DNA of 64,000 nt from DATARH01 sp035534855 (GCA_035534855.1 DATLRD010000060.1:1-64000); one strand, 5' to 3'. Positions 54,517-63,938 are shown, numbered from the stretch's first letter. The notes: generated by a model not told the origin, from the sequence alone. Numbers and translations: made by a program.

Positions 54517-55150
54517 CGAACCCCCACGCCGTCCTGACCCGCCCTCTGTTCCGCAGCAGCCAATAGAGGCAGACGAGGGTGTGACCCGTGTCGATCTGTC
54601 CGGCATCGACCATTGCCTCAACCTCGGTCCAGGGTTTGACGACGACGCGGATGTCTTCCTCTTCCTCCGGCTTGCCGTGGATTCCGGCGGCAAGCCGCGC
54701 GTCGACACGGCCGCAAAACAGCATCACGCTTTCGTCCGAGGCGCCGGGCGAGGGAAGATAGCGCTGGATCGGGATCAATTCGCCGAGCACGTCGATCCCG
54801 GCTTCTTCCAGGGTCTCGCGGCGGGCGACCGCCTCGTAGGTCTCGCCGGCTTCGACGAGGCCGGCGACGACTTCGAGCTGCCATGGCGAGCAGCCGGAAT
54901 AGATCGGCGGCAGGCGCAGCTGCTCGACGAGCACGAGTTCGTCGCGGCCGGGGTCGTAAAGCACGATCGCGACCGCGTCGCCGCGCCGCAACACGTCATA
55001 GCATCGCTCGCCGCTCCACTCGCCGGAAAACAGCCGGTGGCGGAACCGGACCACATCGACCCGCAGAAAGCGCGAGAAGCCGATCTCGACCTGCGCGATC
55101 TCGATATCGGGATGCTCGGGGATGGTGGCCGAAAGCACCGGTGCGACCAT
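54509..55150 (-). CDS. NUDIX hydrolase, ADP-ribose pyrophosphatase-like
   Basis: A 213-residue hydrolase. The full Nudix box is GLVEAGETYEAVARRETLEE then AGI (GX5EX7REUXEEXGU fits). Upstream IVLYDPGRDELVLVEQLRLP suits the ADP-ribose/NUDT5 branch. Substrate is not proven. It lies downstream of the DUF1491 gene, 15 bases apart. Confidence 0.9.
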   Translation of the reverse strand: MVAPVLSATIPEHPDIEIAQVEIGFSRFLRVDVVRFRHRLFSGEWSGERCYDVLRRGDAVAIVLYDPGRDELVLVEQLRLPPIYSGCSPWQLEVVAGLVEAGETYEAVARRETLEEAGIDVLGELIPIQRYLPSPGASDESVMLFCGRVDARLAAGIHGKPEEEEDIRVVVKPWTEVEAMVDAGQIDTGHTLVCLYWLLRNRGRVRTAWGFAT

Positions 55151-55165
55151 TCGACCTCCTCCGGG

Positions 55166-55504
55166 CTACGCGATGAGCGGCTCGTCGAGCACCGCCTCGA
55201 CCGTGCCGCCATCGATTTCGACAACCCACAAATCCGGGTCGCGGGCACGCTGGCGGGCGATATAGCGGTCGGCTTCTTCCTCGGGCACCGGCGCGGGGCC
55301 GGTCGCGCGCATCCAGCCGAGCGCGCCGTCGGAGCCGCGGGCCTGCGCCAATACCGAGGCGCCGCCGGCGCGGTCGCAGAACTTGAGCAGAACCGCCCCG
55401 GCATCGCTATCGCCGCGCGCCGTCACCGCGACCCCGATCGCCGAGATATCGCAGCGCCGAATCAGCGCCTTGACCCAGATGCCGCTCTTGAGCCGCGCCT
55501 CCAT
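55166..55504 (-). CDS. DUF1491 family protein
   Basis: A 112-residue soluble protein that matches DUF1491: MEARLKSGIWVKALIRRC, GDSDAGAVLLKFCDR, RATGPAPVPEEEADRYIARQ and RDPDLWVVEIDGG. The function of this alphaproteobacterial family is unknown. The ATG at 55504 is chosen; the longer frame overlaps the upstream lipoprotein gene. Confidence 0.88.
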   Translation of the reverse strand: MEARLKSGIWVKALIRRCDISAIGVAVTARGDSDAGAVLLKFCDRAGGASVLAQARGSDGALGWMRATGPAPVPEEEADRYIARQRARDPDLWVVEIDGGTVEAVLDEPLIA

Positions 55505-55514
55505 CCGCGCCGGC

Positions 55515-55994
55515 TCAGGGACGTTCCATGCGGTCGAGCCCGACGACATCGCGGTCGCGGTAGATCACCACGAGATGGCTGGGGTCGAGCAGCACATAGG
55601 TGCTGGTGCCGTGGTCGCAGCCCATTTCGGCGACCGGATAGACCGGCGCCTTGAGCATCGCCGTCAGCTGGTTGCGCACATCGGGCTGCGACGCGGTGGT
55701 TCCGACCAGCGAATCCCGCGTCATCCGGCCGTAACGAAAGAAATAGCCGCCGTTACACTGCGCTGCCGTGATCGGGACCCGATTGCCCTTGGGCGGCGCC
55801 AGCTCGACCGTGCTGTTGTTGAAGGCGATCTCGTCGTGGTCGGCGGTCTGCCACACGCCGAAGAACGGGTTGTCCGACGGCGGCGTCGAGGTCGCGCCGA
55901 ACTGGGCGCAGGCGGCCGGGATCAGCGCCGCAGCCATCACCGCCAAGCGCAGCAGGGAGTGGCAAATCCCAGAGCGCGGCGCGGATTGCGACAT
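55515..55994 (-). CDS. Putative lipoprotein
   Basis: A 159-residue protein with a lipoprotein-type signal (LAVMAAALIPAACAQF, lipobox PAAC). The mature part has PFFGVWQTADHDEIAFNNST and MTRDSLVGTTASQPDVRNQL, with several cysteines. I do not recognise the family. It is followed by the DUF1491 gene 11 bases downstream, so they may be cotranscribed. Confidence 0.75.
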   Translation of the reverse strand: MSQSAPRSGICHSLLRLAVMAAALIPAACAQFGATSTPPSDNPFFGVWQTADHDEIAFNNSTVELAPPKGNRVPITAAQCNGGYFFRYGRMTRDSLVGTTASQPDVRNQLTAMLKAPVYPVAEMGCDHGTSTYVLLDPSHLVVIYRDRDVVGLDRMERP

Positions 55995-56073
55995 GGATTC
56001 CTACCGATGAGGCACAAAAGGAAACGTCTGGCTCAAGTATCACGGCATTGCCGGTCGGGCAAACGCGGCGCGT

Positions 56074-57801
56074 TCACAACAGGTCGAGCCCGCCGTCGAG
56101 CCACAGCTGTCGGCTGAGCGCCCGCTGCACCTTGCCGCTCGTGGTTTTCGGCAGGGCGCCAGGGCGCAGCAGCGTTACCGCAAACGGCGCGATGTCGTGT
56201 TCGGCGACCACCGCCTCGCGAACCCGCCGCGTCAATTCGTCCGAATCGAGCCGGTGCCGATAGCTGCGCTCGATCTCCTGCACCACGACGAGGCGCTCGT
56301 CTCCGTCCGGATCGACGGTCGCGAACGCGGCGGCGCCGTGCTGCGCCAGCGCCGGATGCGCGGTCTCGACCGTATGCTCGATATCCTGCGGGTAGTGGTT
56401 GGTGCCGCGGATGATGATGACGTCCTTGATCCGCCCGGTGACAAACAGCTCGCCGGCACCATCGACAAAGCCGAGATCGCCGGTGCGCAGCCATGCCGGC
56501 TCCTCTTCGCCGGCGATCGTCGCTGCAAAGGCGTCGGCGCCGGCTTGCGGATTGCTCCAATAGCCGCCGGCGATGTTGGGCCCGGCCACCCAGATTTCGC
56601 CGATCTCGTCCGGACCGAGGCGGCGCCGGGTCTCCCGCTCGACGATGGCGATCCGCTCGCCGATCAACTGGGCGCCGCAGCCGACGGCGAGCCGCGCATC
56701 GGCGTCGCCCTGTGGCGGCGCAACTCGGTTCCGCTGCAATTCGTCGCGGCTGAGGCGGCGGTAAACCGGGCCGTCGGCCCGTGTGCGGGCGGCGATCAGC
56801 ACTCCCGCCTCGGCCATGCCGTACGCCGGGGTGACCGCCCTGCGGGCAAAACCGTGCCGGGCGAACGTCTCGGCAAACCGGTCGATCGTGCCGGCCCGGA
56901 CCGGCTCGGCCCCGTTTACCGCGACCCGCCAGGCCGACAGGTCCACCCCCTCCATTTGCTCGGGGCGATAGCGCGACACGCACAAATCGTAGGCGAAATT
57001 GGGCGCGCCGGAGAAATCGGCCCGGTATTCGCCGATCGCGCGCAGCCAGTTCAGCGGCCGCTGTAGAAAGGCCACCGGCGACATCAGCACCTGCGGCGCA
57101 CCGGCATAAAACGAATGCAGCAGGTGCAGGATCAGGCCCATGTCGTGGTAATGCGGCAGCCACGTCGCCAGCGTCGATGTTCGCGTCGTGCCGAACGCGG
57201 CCTGGATCATCGCCAGGTTGGCGAGCAGGCTGGCGTGGCTGACGACCACCCCTTTCGGGGCCGAGGTCGAGCCCGAGGTGTATTGCAGGATCGCGATGTC
57301 CTCGGCTGCCGGGTCGGCGGGTAAGCCGCGCGCGACGCGGTCAACGGGTTCATCCCCGTCGGTCGCCAGCCACGCCAGCCGGTCGGCGGGAAACCGCCCG
57401 GTCAAATCTCCGCGCGCCCCGGCGATCAGCGCGGCGGTCGACAGCGCGAGGCGCGGCGTGCAATCGGTGAGGATCGCGGCGCTCGCATCACGCGCGCCGT
57501 GCCGCCGGGGCAGCATCAACGGCACCGCGATGATTCCGGCATAGAGGCAGCCGAACAGCGCAACGACGAACTCTATCCCGCTCGGAAACAACAGCAGCGC
57601 CCGCTCGCCGCGCGGCGCCTGGGCCGCGATCCGCACCGCGAGCGCACGGGCGCGCCGGTCGAGTTCGCCAAAGCTGATCGCCGCTTCCTCGCCACCGCGA
57701 TCAGCGAGAAACACATATGCGCGCCGGTCGGGCATGGCGGCAGCGTGTCGCCGCAGCAACGCGACCAGCGATGCCGGCTTTGGTTCAGCCGGCGCCGTCA
57801 T
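56074..57801 (-). CDS. Fatty acyl-AMP ligase family protein
   Basis: A 575-residue ANL-superfamily enzyme of the FAAL type, which activates fatty acids as acyl-AMP and passes them to a carrier protein. The AMP loop is LQYTSGSTSAPKGVVVSH; ATWLPHYHDMGLILHLLHSF and YGMAEAG follow, and GDLGFVDGAGELFVTGRIKD ends the N-domain. Its start lies 17 bases inside the end of the ACP gene, so enzyme and carrier are coupled. The lipid could be loaded onto a glycolipid or lipopeptide. Substrate chain length is unknown. Confidence 0.93.
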   Translation of the reverse strand: MTAPAEPKPASLVALLRRHAAAMPDRRAYVFLADRGGEEAAISFGELDRRARALAVRIAAQAPRGERALLLFPSGIEFVVALFGCLYAGIIAVPLMLPRRHGARDASAAILTDCTPRLALSTAALIAGARGDLTGRFPADRLAWLATDGDEPVDRVARGLPADPAAEDIAILQYTSGSTSAPKGVVVSHASLLANLAMIQAAFGTTRTSTLATWLPHYHDMGLILHLLHSFYAGAPQVLMSPVAFLQRPLNWLRAIGEYRADFSGAPNFAYDLCVSRYRPEQMEGVDLSAWRVAVNGAEPVRAGTIDRFAETFARHGFARRAVTPAYGMAEAGVLIAARTRADGPVYRRLSRDELQRNRVAPPQGDADARLAVGCGAQLIGERIAIVERETRRRLGPDEIGEIWVAGPNIAGGYWSNPQAGADAFAATIAGEEEPAWLRTGDLGFVDGAGELFVTGRIKDVIIIRGTNHYPQDIEHTVETAHPALAQHGAAAFATVDPDGDERLVVVQEIERSYRHRLDSDELTRRVREAVVAEHDIAPFAVTLLRPGALPKTTSGKVQRALSRQLWLDGGLDLL

Positions 57802-58054
57802 CCTCCGCCCCGCCGGCCAGATGGCGCGCCAGCCGCGAAATCGTCGGGTAATCGCCGACGATCTCGGGCGCCAGCTCGCGGCCCAGCCAATCTTCCAGTT
57901 CGACGACGAAATACACCGAGGTGGCCGAATCGAGCCCCATCTCGGCAAAGGTCGCATCGGGGGCGACCGGCGCCGCGGGAAAGTCGATCATCCGCTGCAG
58001 GCAGGCAACGCACCAGTCGCGGATTTCGGCTTCGCTTATCGACGCCGGCGGCAA
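57785..58054 (-). CDS. Acyl carrier protein
   Basis: An 89-residue carrier with the phosphopantetheine serine in EMGLDSATSVYFVVELEDWL (Ser43), like PKS/NRPS-associated carriers. The start is tentative: a TTG at 58054 has GGAG eight bases upstream, and an in-frame ATG at 58111 adds 19 residues. It partners the FAAL gene that overlaps its 3' end. Confidence 0.85.
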   Translation of the reverse strand: MPPASISEAEIRDWCVACLQRMIDFPAAPVAPDATFAEMGLDSATSVYFVVELEDWLGRELAPEIVGDYPTISRLARHLAGGAEDDGAG

Positions 58055-58291
58055 GACGCGATCTCCTTCGGCAGCATCGTGGCACCGCAATGATTTGCGG
58101 CTATAACACATAGCGCACAATATGTTGTAGCCTTGGTAACCTCGGCTACCGCCTCTATTGCCAGCGCGCGGGCGCGGACGCTACAGTGGCCCCCCAGGCG
58201 GGTCAAGAGGTTGGCCGGCGATGGGTCACCGCACCTTATGTGACCGGCGGATGTCTGACGCGATGATGCAACGGCGACCGGGTTCCGATCA

Positions 58292-60586
58292 GTGGCCTCG
58301 CTGACCGCCGAGGACGCCGCGCTCCAGCCGGGTTCCGCGAAGCCGCAGCGCCAAGGCGCGACCGGCGATCGGTGGGATCTGATTCCCCGGCTCGAAAAGA
58401 CGACGATCGGCACCCGTCTGCCGAGCGGTGCGGTAACCGTGCGCCGCTCCGAGCAGAGTGGCTGCCTGCTCTACGGGCCTTATCTGCACCTGCCGGTCGG
58501 CCGCTATCGCCTCGGCTTCCGCTGTCGTCCCGGGGCGGCGCGCCTGACCGCCCAGCCGGTGCTCGGCGTCGAGATCATCGTGTTGAGCCGGTTTCAGGTG
58601 ACCTGGCGCGATTTCACCGCCGCCGAGCTGGAGCACGGTTCGGGCGGCGTGATGTTTGACGTACCGCCCGAGCTGAGCGTCGACGGCGGCAACGAAGGGC
58701 GTTTCGAATTTCGCTTTTTTCACCTCGGCAACAGCGATCTTTCGCTCGACGCGATCGCGGTCGAGCGGCTGCCCGATGAGGCGTCGCCGCCCGATCCGCG
58801 CGAATGGCGGCTGCTCGGCCGCCTGCGCAAGGGGTGGATCGGTCGCCGCTGCAGCGACGGCGGCATCACGGTCGGGGGGCTCTCGCCGGCCGGCTGTATC
58901 GCTTATGGCGGCTGGCCCTACCTGCGGCTCGGCCGCGGGCAATACCGGCTGACCATCCGCGCGCACGCCGACACGGCGCGTTGGCCGGGCCAGCCGGTGC
59001 TCGGTGTCGAGATCATCGGGCGCAGCCGGTGGAACCGCGACGACCCGATGGAGCTGCTGCTCGGCGCGCCGCAGACCGGCGGAAGCCGCGAGGCGTGGGG
59101 CGATTTTCTCGTCGAAGAGCTGGCCGCAGGTCCGGTAACCCTCGATTTTACCGTCGCCACGCCGATGGCGCTGGAGGCCGGTGCCGACGCCCCGTTCGAC
59201 ATCCGCCTGCACCATTTCGGCAATTCCGCGCTGCACATCGAGGCGGTCGAGTTGCGCTGGCTTGGCGAGGATGGAGAAGCCGCGGCGCCGGCGCGCTGGC
59301 GCCTGCTCGGCCGGATGCGCAAGAGGGCGATCGGCCGTGTCGAGGGCGGCGGCGTGGCGGTCGCCGCCGACGAAGTCCCGGGGCGGCTGCTCTCTGGCAT
59401 ACGGCCGGCGCTACGGCTCGGCGAGGGGCACTACCGGTTGGAAATTCTCGGCCAGAGCGCCGCCGCGGCCGCGCCCGACGTGCCGGTGTTGCGTGCCGAA
59501 GTGTTCGAGAGCGCGCCGCTGTCGCGCCTCGACACCCTCTTGCCCGGCCGCAGACGGCTGAAGGCGCGGCACGATTTTACCGCGGCGGATTTCGCGGGCG
59601 GGATGGCGGTCGCCGAATTTGACGCTTTACCGCCCGTTTCGGTCGAGACCGGCGACCGCACCTACGACCTCGCGCTGTCGCATCTCGGCGGCGCCGATCT
59701 GCGCCTCTCCGGTGTCGATCTGCGGCGGGACCCACCGGCCGGAACGCGGCGGAGCGCCGGCTACCTTGCCGGCCGCAAAAAGCTCGTGCTGATCGGCAAC
59801 TGCCAGTGCTCGGTGCTGTGCCAGGCGTTCAACCAGACCGATGTGCTGAGCAACAGCTACATCACGAAATACCATTTCGTTCAACTGATGCCGAACCTTT
59901 ACGAATATGCACGCCGTGACATAGAGGATTGCGATGTCTTGCTGATCCAAGACATCGATCTATGGAACCATTTCCCGGTGAGGGACGCGGTTCGGCCGAA
60001 TACGCTAACGATCAAGTTTCCGCTGGTGCGCTTCGCCTCGCAGTGGCCGTTCGACGGGTGGAACGGTCCGGGCGACCGCGAGGCCTATGCGCGCGAGGCG
60101 CCCAATTTCACCTTCCCGTTTCTCGACGGCCTTCTGGCCCGGCTGCGTCGAGAGATCCCCGACAAGGAGGCGCGGTTCCAGGCCTATCGCCAACTCGACC
60201 AGGCCGGAATCGTCAATTACCGCCGCATCCACACGCTGGAAGAGCGGCGCCTGCTGAAGATGGACGAGATTTACGATTGCCGGATCGGTGAATTCATCCT
60301 CGAAAACTTCCGAACGCGGCAGGTATTTCACACGACGGTGCGACCCAACTGGCAGGGCTTCAACCTGCTGATCCGAATGATCCTCAAGGCGATCGGTGCG
60401 CCGCCCGCCGAGCCGCTGACGCAGAGCGCCGATGCGCTGCTGCGCCTGCCGCAGGTTCCGGTCCATCCCAAGGTCGCGGCCGATCTCGGCATCAAATGGG
60501 CCGATGAGAGGACGCGGTACCAAGCCTTCGGCCGGGAAGTGACCTGGGAAGAATACATCCGCCGCTATATCGAGCATTACGGATGA
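58292..60586 (+). CDS. Triple beta-module protein with WcbI-like C-terminus
   Basis: A 764-residue protein. Three repeated beta-rich modules lie at about 27-160, 171-325 and 336-480, each with a start like RWDLIPRLEKTTIGT, EWRLLGRLRKGWIG or RWRLLGRMRKRAIG, a middle PYLHLPVGRYRLGF, PYLRLGRGQYRLTI or PALRLGEGHYRLEI, and an end FFHLGNSDLSLDAI, LHHFGNSALHIEAV or LSHLGGADLRLSGV. From about 496 a WcbI-like domain begins with KKLVLIGNCQCSVLCQAF and runs to the end. WcbI is a capsule-synthesis protein that binds CoA and is predicted to be an acetyltransferase. The GTG at 58292 is used. Its stop overlaps the next gene. Confidence 0.82.
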   Translation: MASLTAEDAALQPGSAKPQRQGATGDRWDLIPRLEKTTIGTRLPSGAVTVRRSEQSGCLLYGPYLHLPVGRYRLGFRCRPGAARLTAQPVLGVEIIVLSRFQVTWRDFTAAELEHGSGGVMFDVPPELSVDGGNEGRFEFRFFHLGNSDLSLDAIAVERLPDEASPPDPREWRLLGRLRKGWIGRRCSDGGITVGGLSPAGCIAYGGWPYLRLGRGQYRLTIRAHADTARWPGQPVLGVEIIGRSRWNRDDPMELLLGAPQTGGSREAWGDFLVEELAAGPVTLDFTVATPMALEAGADAPFDIRLHHFGNSALHIEAVELRWLGEDGEAAAPARWRLLGRMRKRAIGRVEGGGVAVAADEVPGRLLSGIRPALRLGEGHYRLEILGQSAAAAAPDVPVLRAEVFESAPLSRLDTLLPGRRRLKARHDFTAADFAGGMAVAEFDALPPVSVETGDRTYDLALSHLGGADLRLSGVDLRRDPPAGTRRSAGYLAGRKKLVLIGNCQCSVLCQAFNQTDVLSNSYITKYHFVQLMPNLYEYARRDIEDCDVLLIQDIDLWNHFPVRDAVRPNTLTIKFPLVRFASQWPFDGWNGPGDREAYAREAPNFTFPFLDGLLARLRREIPDKEARFQAYRQLDQAGIVNYRRIHTLEERRLLKMDEIYDCRIGEFILENFRTRQVFHTTVRPNWQGFNLLIRMILKAIGAPPAEPLTQSADALLRLPQVPVHPKVAADLGIKWADERTRYQAFGREVTWEEYIRRYIEHYG

Positions 60587-61419
60587 CGGCGATGAGCCTG
60601 TGCGAGCGCATCGGCGTCGATGTCGGGCGCAAGCTGGTGCTCGAAGACGCCGTCGAGTGGGCGGCCGAGCACCGGGTCCACTATATCGATGTCGAGCTCG
60701 ACAGAGAGGACAACGCGCTGCACCGGATAAACGGGGTGCGCGGGGCCCGGGTGCGGGGACTGTGCGAGCGTCACGGCGTTCGGCTTGGGCTGCACACCGC
60801 CTCGTCGGTCAACGTCGCCGAGACCGCCCCTTATGTCGCCGATGCGGTCGAGGCCTATCTGACCGCCTATGTCGACGCCTCGATCCGGCTCGGTGCGCGG
60901 TGGATCGTCATGCATGCCGGGTTTCATTTCGGTTCCGACAGGGCCGAGCGGATGCGGGCGGGGCGCGAGCGGCTCCGGCGGATCGTCGCATACGCCGAAA
61001 ACAAGGGCGCGAGGATCCTCCTGGAAAACCTCAACAAGGAGCCGGAGGAGGCCGAAATCCATTACCTCGCCCACACGGTCGAGGAGTGGCGGTATTATTT
61101 CGACGCGATCGCCTCGCCGGCGCTCAGATTGTCGTTTACCGCAAACCACGCGCATCTCGTGCCCGAAGGCGTCGCCGGGTTCGTCACCGCGGTCGACATG
61201 CGCCGGGCAGCCGAAGTGCGGCTCGCCGACTGCTTTCGCAACGGGCACGAGGTCCACCTGCCGCCGGGCAAGGGCGATCTCGATTTTGCCGATCTGTTCC
61301 GCCGGGTCGAGGCGGCGGGCTTCACCGGGCATTACATGACCGCGTTCGGCTCGCTCGACGACATGCTGGCCGGCCGCGAGACGCTGGTGCGCCTCGCGGC
61401 GGCGGCCGGCATCGCCTGA
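60583..61419 (+). CDS. Sugar phosphate isomerase/epimerase family TIM-barrel protein
   Basis: A 278-residue xylose-isomerase-like barrel. Metal-site patterns include RLGLHTASSVNVAE, WIVMHAGFHFGSD and RILLENLNKEPEE; a later HEVHLPPGKGDLDFADLF fits the family. It overlaps the WcbI-like gene by four bases (ATGA) and is likely part of the same process, perhaps sugar interconversion. Endonuclease IV is less likely since most metal histidines differ. Confidence 0.85.
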   Translation: MTAMSLCERIGVDVGRKLVLEDAVEWAAEHRVHYIDVELDREDNALHRINGVRGARVRGLCERHGVRLGLHTASSVNVAETAPYVADAVEAYLTAYVDASIRLGARWIVMHAGFHFGSDRAERMRAGRERLRRIVAYAENKGARILLENLNKEPEEAEIHYLAHTVEEWRYYFDAIASPALRLSFTANHAHLVPEGVAGFVTAVDMRRAAEVRLADCFRNGHEVHLPPGKGDLDFADLFRRVEAAGFTGHYMTAFGSLDDMLAGRETLVRLAAAAGIA

Positions 61420-61450
61420 TTACCCCGCGCCGCGGTTTCGGTGCGACCCG

Positions 61451-62497
61451 CTAAGAATTCGGGCCGCGCTCCATCGACACCGGCTGCCAGCGCCGCAGCC
61501 CGCCTTTCGCCAGCACGCTCGGGTTGACGCACGACATCGGCCATCTGCCGGTCAGCGCCAGCGACAGTTCGAGGCCGACGCGACGCCGGCGGGACGGGTC
61601 GAAGCGGCTGGTCGCCGAGGCGACGTGCGCGGTCAGAATGACATTGTCCATCTTCAACAGCGGGTTGTTGCCGCCCGGTGGTTCCTGCTCGAGCACATCG
61701 AGCCCGGCGGCGGCGATCATCTTTTCATCGAGCGCCTTGATCAGCGCCGGCTCGTCGGTGGTCGGCCCGCGGCCGGTGCTGATGTAGATCGCGCTCGGCT
61801 TCATCTGGCGGAAATGCTCTTCGTGGATCATCCGCTGTGCGCTGGCGGTCGCCGGCGAGTGCATCGAAATGATGTCGGAGCGGGCCAGCAGCTCGGGCAG
61901 GCTGACCGGCTCGACCCCGCGCTCGGTCATCACCATTTCCTCGATGAACGGGTCGTAGGCGCAGATGTGCAGGCCGAACGGCTTGGCGCGCTCGGCAACG
62001 GCGCGCGCGACATGGCCGAACGCGATGAGCCCAAGCGTCAGGCCGCGCAGCCGCGGAATCTTGAGCAGCGCCGGCCGGCCCTCGGCCCAGCGCCCTTCGC
62101 GCACCATGCGGTCCTGCTCGACGAGCCGGCCGTGCGTCGCCAGGATCAGGCGCATCGCGTGGTCGGCGACCTCTTCGATGAAGGTATCGGGACAGTTGGT
62201 GACCGGAATGCCCCTTTCGGTCGCGGCGTCGACATCGACCGAGTCGACGCCGACCGAGCCCAGCGAGATGATCGTGCAACGCTGCAACCCGTTGATCATT
62301 TTGGCCGTGATGCGCCGGCCCTTGGCATAGAGCGCGTCGGCATCCTTAGCCGCGGCGACGAATTCATCCTCGCTGCCGGCCGGGATCTCGTAGATCTCGG
62401 CATCGATCGGGGTCAGCGCCTCCATTTCGTAGTCATAGCCGCCGCCCGCGACGGTGAAGCTCGCGCCGGCCGGCGTCGCGATCCTGTATTTGGCCAA
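61451..62497 (-). CDS. D-isomer-specific 2-hydroxyacid dehydrogenase
   Basis: A 348-residue NAD-dependent reductase. The NAD fold is GLTLGLIAFGHVARAVAERA; catalytic segments are YISTGRGPTTDEPALIKAL (Arg), GLDVLEQEPPGGNN (Glu) and NVILTAHVASATSRFD (His). A TTG at 62497 preceded by GGGAGGAAG is chosen over a GTG at 62515. The glycine motif (GxGxxG) is GLIAFGHVA, with the first Gly shifted, so cofactor preference is uncertain. Substrate unknown. Confidence 0.88.
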   Translation of the reverse strand: MAKYRIATPAGASFTVAGGGYDYEMEALTPIDAEIYEIPAGSEDEFVAAAKDADALYAKGRRITAKMINGLQRCTIISLGSVGVDSVDVDAATERGIPVTNCPDTFIEEVADHAMRLILATHGRLVEQDRMVREGRWAEGRPALLKIPRLRGLTLGLIAFGHVARAVAERAKPFGLHICAYDPFIEEMVMTERGVEPVSLPELLARSDIISMHSPATASAQRMIHEEHFRQMKPSAIYISTGRGPTTDEPALIKALDEKMIAAAGLDVLEQEPPGGNNPLLKMDNVILTAHVASATSRFDPSRRRRVGLELSLALTGRWPMSCVNPSVLAKGGLRRWQPVSMERGPNS

Positions 62498-62942
62498 GTC
62501 TTCCTCCCGGTTCACGAAATCCGCCCGGATCAGAGCCGCCGCGGGCTGGGCTTGTCAATCGCCGCGGCATTCCCGACCCCGCGATCGGCCGGCGTCGCGA
62601 TTCGCCGAGATGGCGAAAGGCCGGGTTTCCGGCCGGCCGACGTCAAGCATTAAGAATCCCACAAATAGAGGGTCTTAAACATGTCGGCCCACAATAGGTT
62701 GATGTGATCGCCAGATCCGACGCATCATCTCGTTGCCGTCGACCCGGCAGCGAGGCGAGGGGGCCGATGGGGGCTTTGGGGGAAGCCGCCATCAGTTTTG
62801 GAGCTTTTGGGGGAAAGCCCATTCACTCCCGCCTCGCGCCCGGCGGCTTATCGCTCACTTGGTGGGACCGTGTCGGCCCGCTTATCCACCTGACGCCCAA
62901 GCACGCCAGATCGCCCAAGCACGCCAGATATTGAAGTGCGCT
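62498..62942. other. Intergenic region with short repeats, no clear gene
   Basis: This 445-bp stretch has a hairpin GGCCGG-GTTT-CCGGCC (62619-62634), an AT-richer patch (about 62640-62705), two similar G-rich motifs (GCTTTGGGGGAAGCC near 62775 and GCTTTTGGGGGAAAGCC near 62803), and a perfect tandem 18-bp repeat (CGCCCAAGCACGCCAGAT, 62894-62929). A 76-residue frame at 62704-62934 has no recognisable domain. It could be remnant mobile DNA. Confidence 0.5.
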
Positions 62943-63881
62943 CTACTTGTTGGCGAGGCGGGCGACGACAGGAGCGAAAGCATCCAGGTAAGGCTCATGA
63001 ATAACGTAACAGGAGATGCTCCAACGCTGTCGGCACGCTCGCAGGGTTTCGACCATCTGTTCGACGGTTCCGATCAACATGTAGGGGCTGTCGAGGATTT
63101 CGTCAGCACTTAGCTGTGTCCAACGGCTTGACAATTCCTCGGCCGCCTTGCGGCGATTGTCCGTTACGACAACCTGCTGGACGAGTGCGCTCAACTCCAG
63201 CCGCGCGTTTCGTTCGCCACCTGCGGCTTCGCGTACGAGCCGAACCCGTGCATCCACACTTGACGCTCGCCACCCGGACAGGTCCGGCGGGACGGCGCCA
63301 CCCTGTCGGAAGGTCAAGCCTGAGAGCCCCACGATGTCGGCTTCACGCGCGGCGAGGGTGAGAAGACGCGGGCCATTGCCACCGATGAGGATGGGTGGAT
63401 GGGGTTTTTGGACGGGAAGGGGAAAGATGGTGTGGCCGATGAGTCGATAGTGCCGGCCCGCGAAAGTTACCTGTTCCCCTCTCATCAGGCCCTTGATGAT
63501 CGTGACCGCCTCGGCCAGCCGTTCGACCCGGATGGCTCCCGCATCAAAGGCCAATCCCACTTCGTCATATTCTGACTGGATGCTCCCAGCACCCAACCCG
63601 AGTTGAAATCGCCCGTCAGTCAGGAGATCGACTGTAGCGGCCTCACGCGCAACCAGCACCGGATGGCGGAGATCGTTGTTGAGAACGTGCGTGCCGACCT
63701 TGAGGGTCTTTGTCGCCTCTGCGGCGCTGATGAGGGCCGGCAGAGGGGCAACCAGATCGGTGAGGTGATCGGGGACATTGAAAATGTCGTAGCCGAGTGC
63801 CTCGACCTTGCGAGCCTTTTCACGCCACTCGGCCCGCGATTGTGCATGTCGGATGTTTACCCCGAAGCGAAATGGCTTCAT
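62943..63881 (-). CDS. LLM-class (luciferase-like) F420 or flavin oxidoreductase
   Basis: A 312-residue luciferase-like monooxygenase-fold protein resembling the TIGR03621 group. Landmarks are KVEALGYDIFNVPDHLTDLV, GTHVLNNDLRHPVLVAREAA and LPVQKPHPPILIGGNGPRLL. The ATG at 63881 gives MKPFRFGVNIRHAQSRAEW; a TTG at 63932 would add 17 residues and run into the palindrome. The cofactor (F420 or FMN) cannot be told. It is divergent from the gene starting at 63979. Confidence 0.88.
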   Translation of the reverse strand: MKPFRFGVNIRHAQSRAEWREKARKVEALGYDIFNVPDHLTDLVAPLPALISAAEATKTLKVGTHVLNNDLRHPVLVAREAATVDLLTDGRFQLGLGAGSIQSEYDEVGLAFDAGAIRVERLAEAVTIIKGLMRGEQVTFAGRHYRLIGHTIFPLPVQKPHPPILIGGNGPRLLTLAAREADIVGLSGLTFRQGGAVPPDLSGWRASSVDARVRLVREAAGGERNARLELSALVQQVVVTDNRRKAAEELSSRWTQLSADEILDSPYMLIGTVEQMVETLRACRQRWSISCYVIHEPYLDAFAPVVARLANK

Positions 63882-63938
63882 TTTCAAACCCGCTCCCACT
63901 TCCCCTTCGATAGCGGTGTCCTTGGGTGTCAATCGGAT

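Noticed and set aside
62704..62934. 76-residue frame in the intergenic region
   Set aside because: No recognisable domain; part of it is the 18-bp tandem repeat, and no good ribosome site precedes it.
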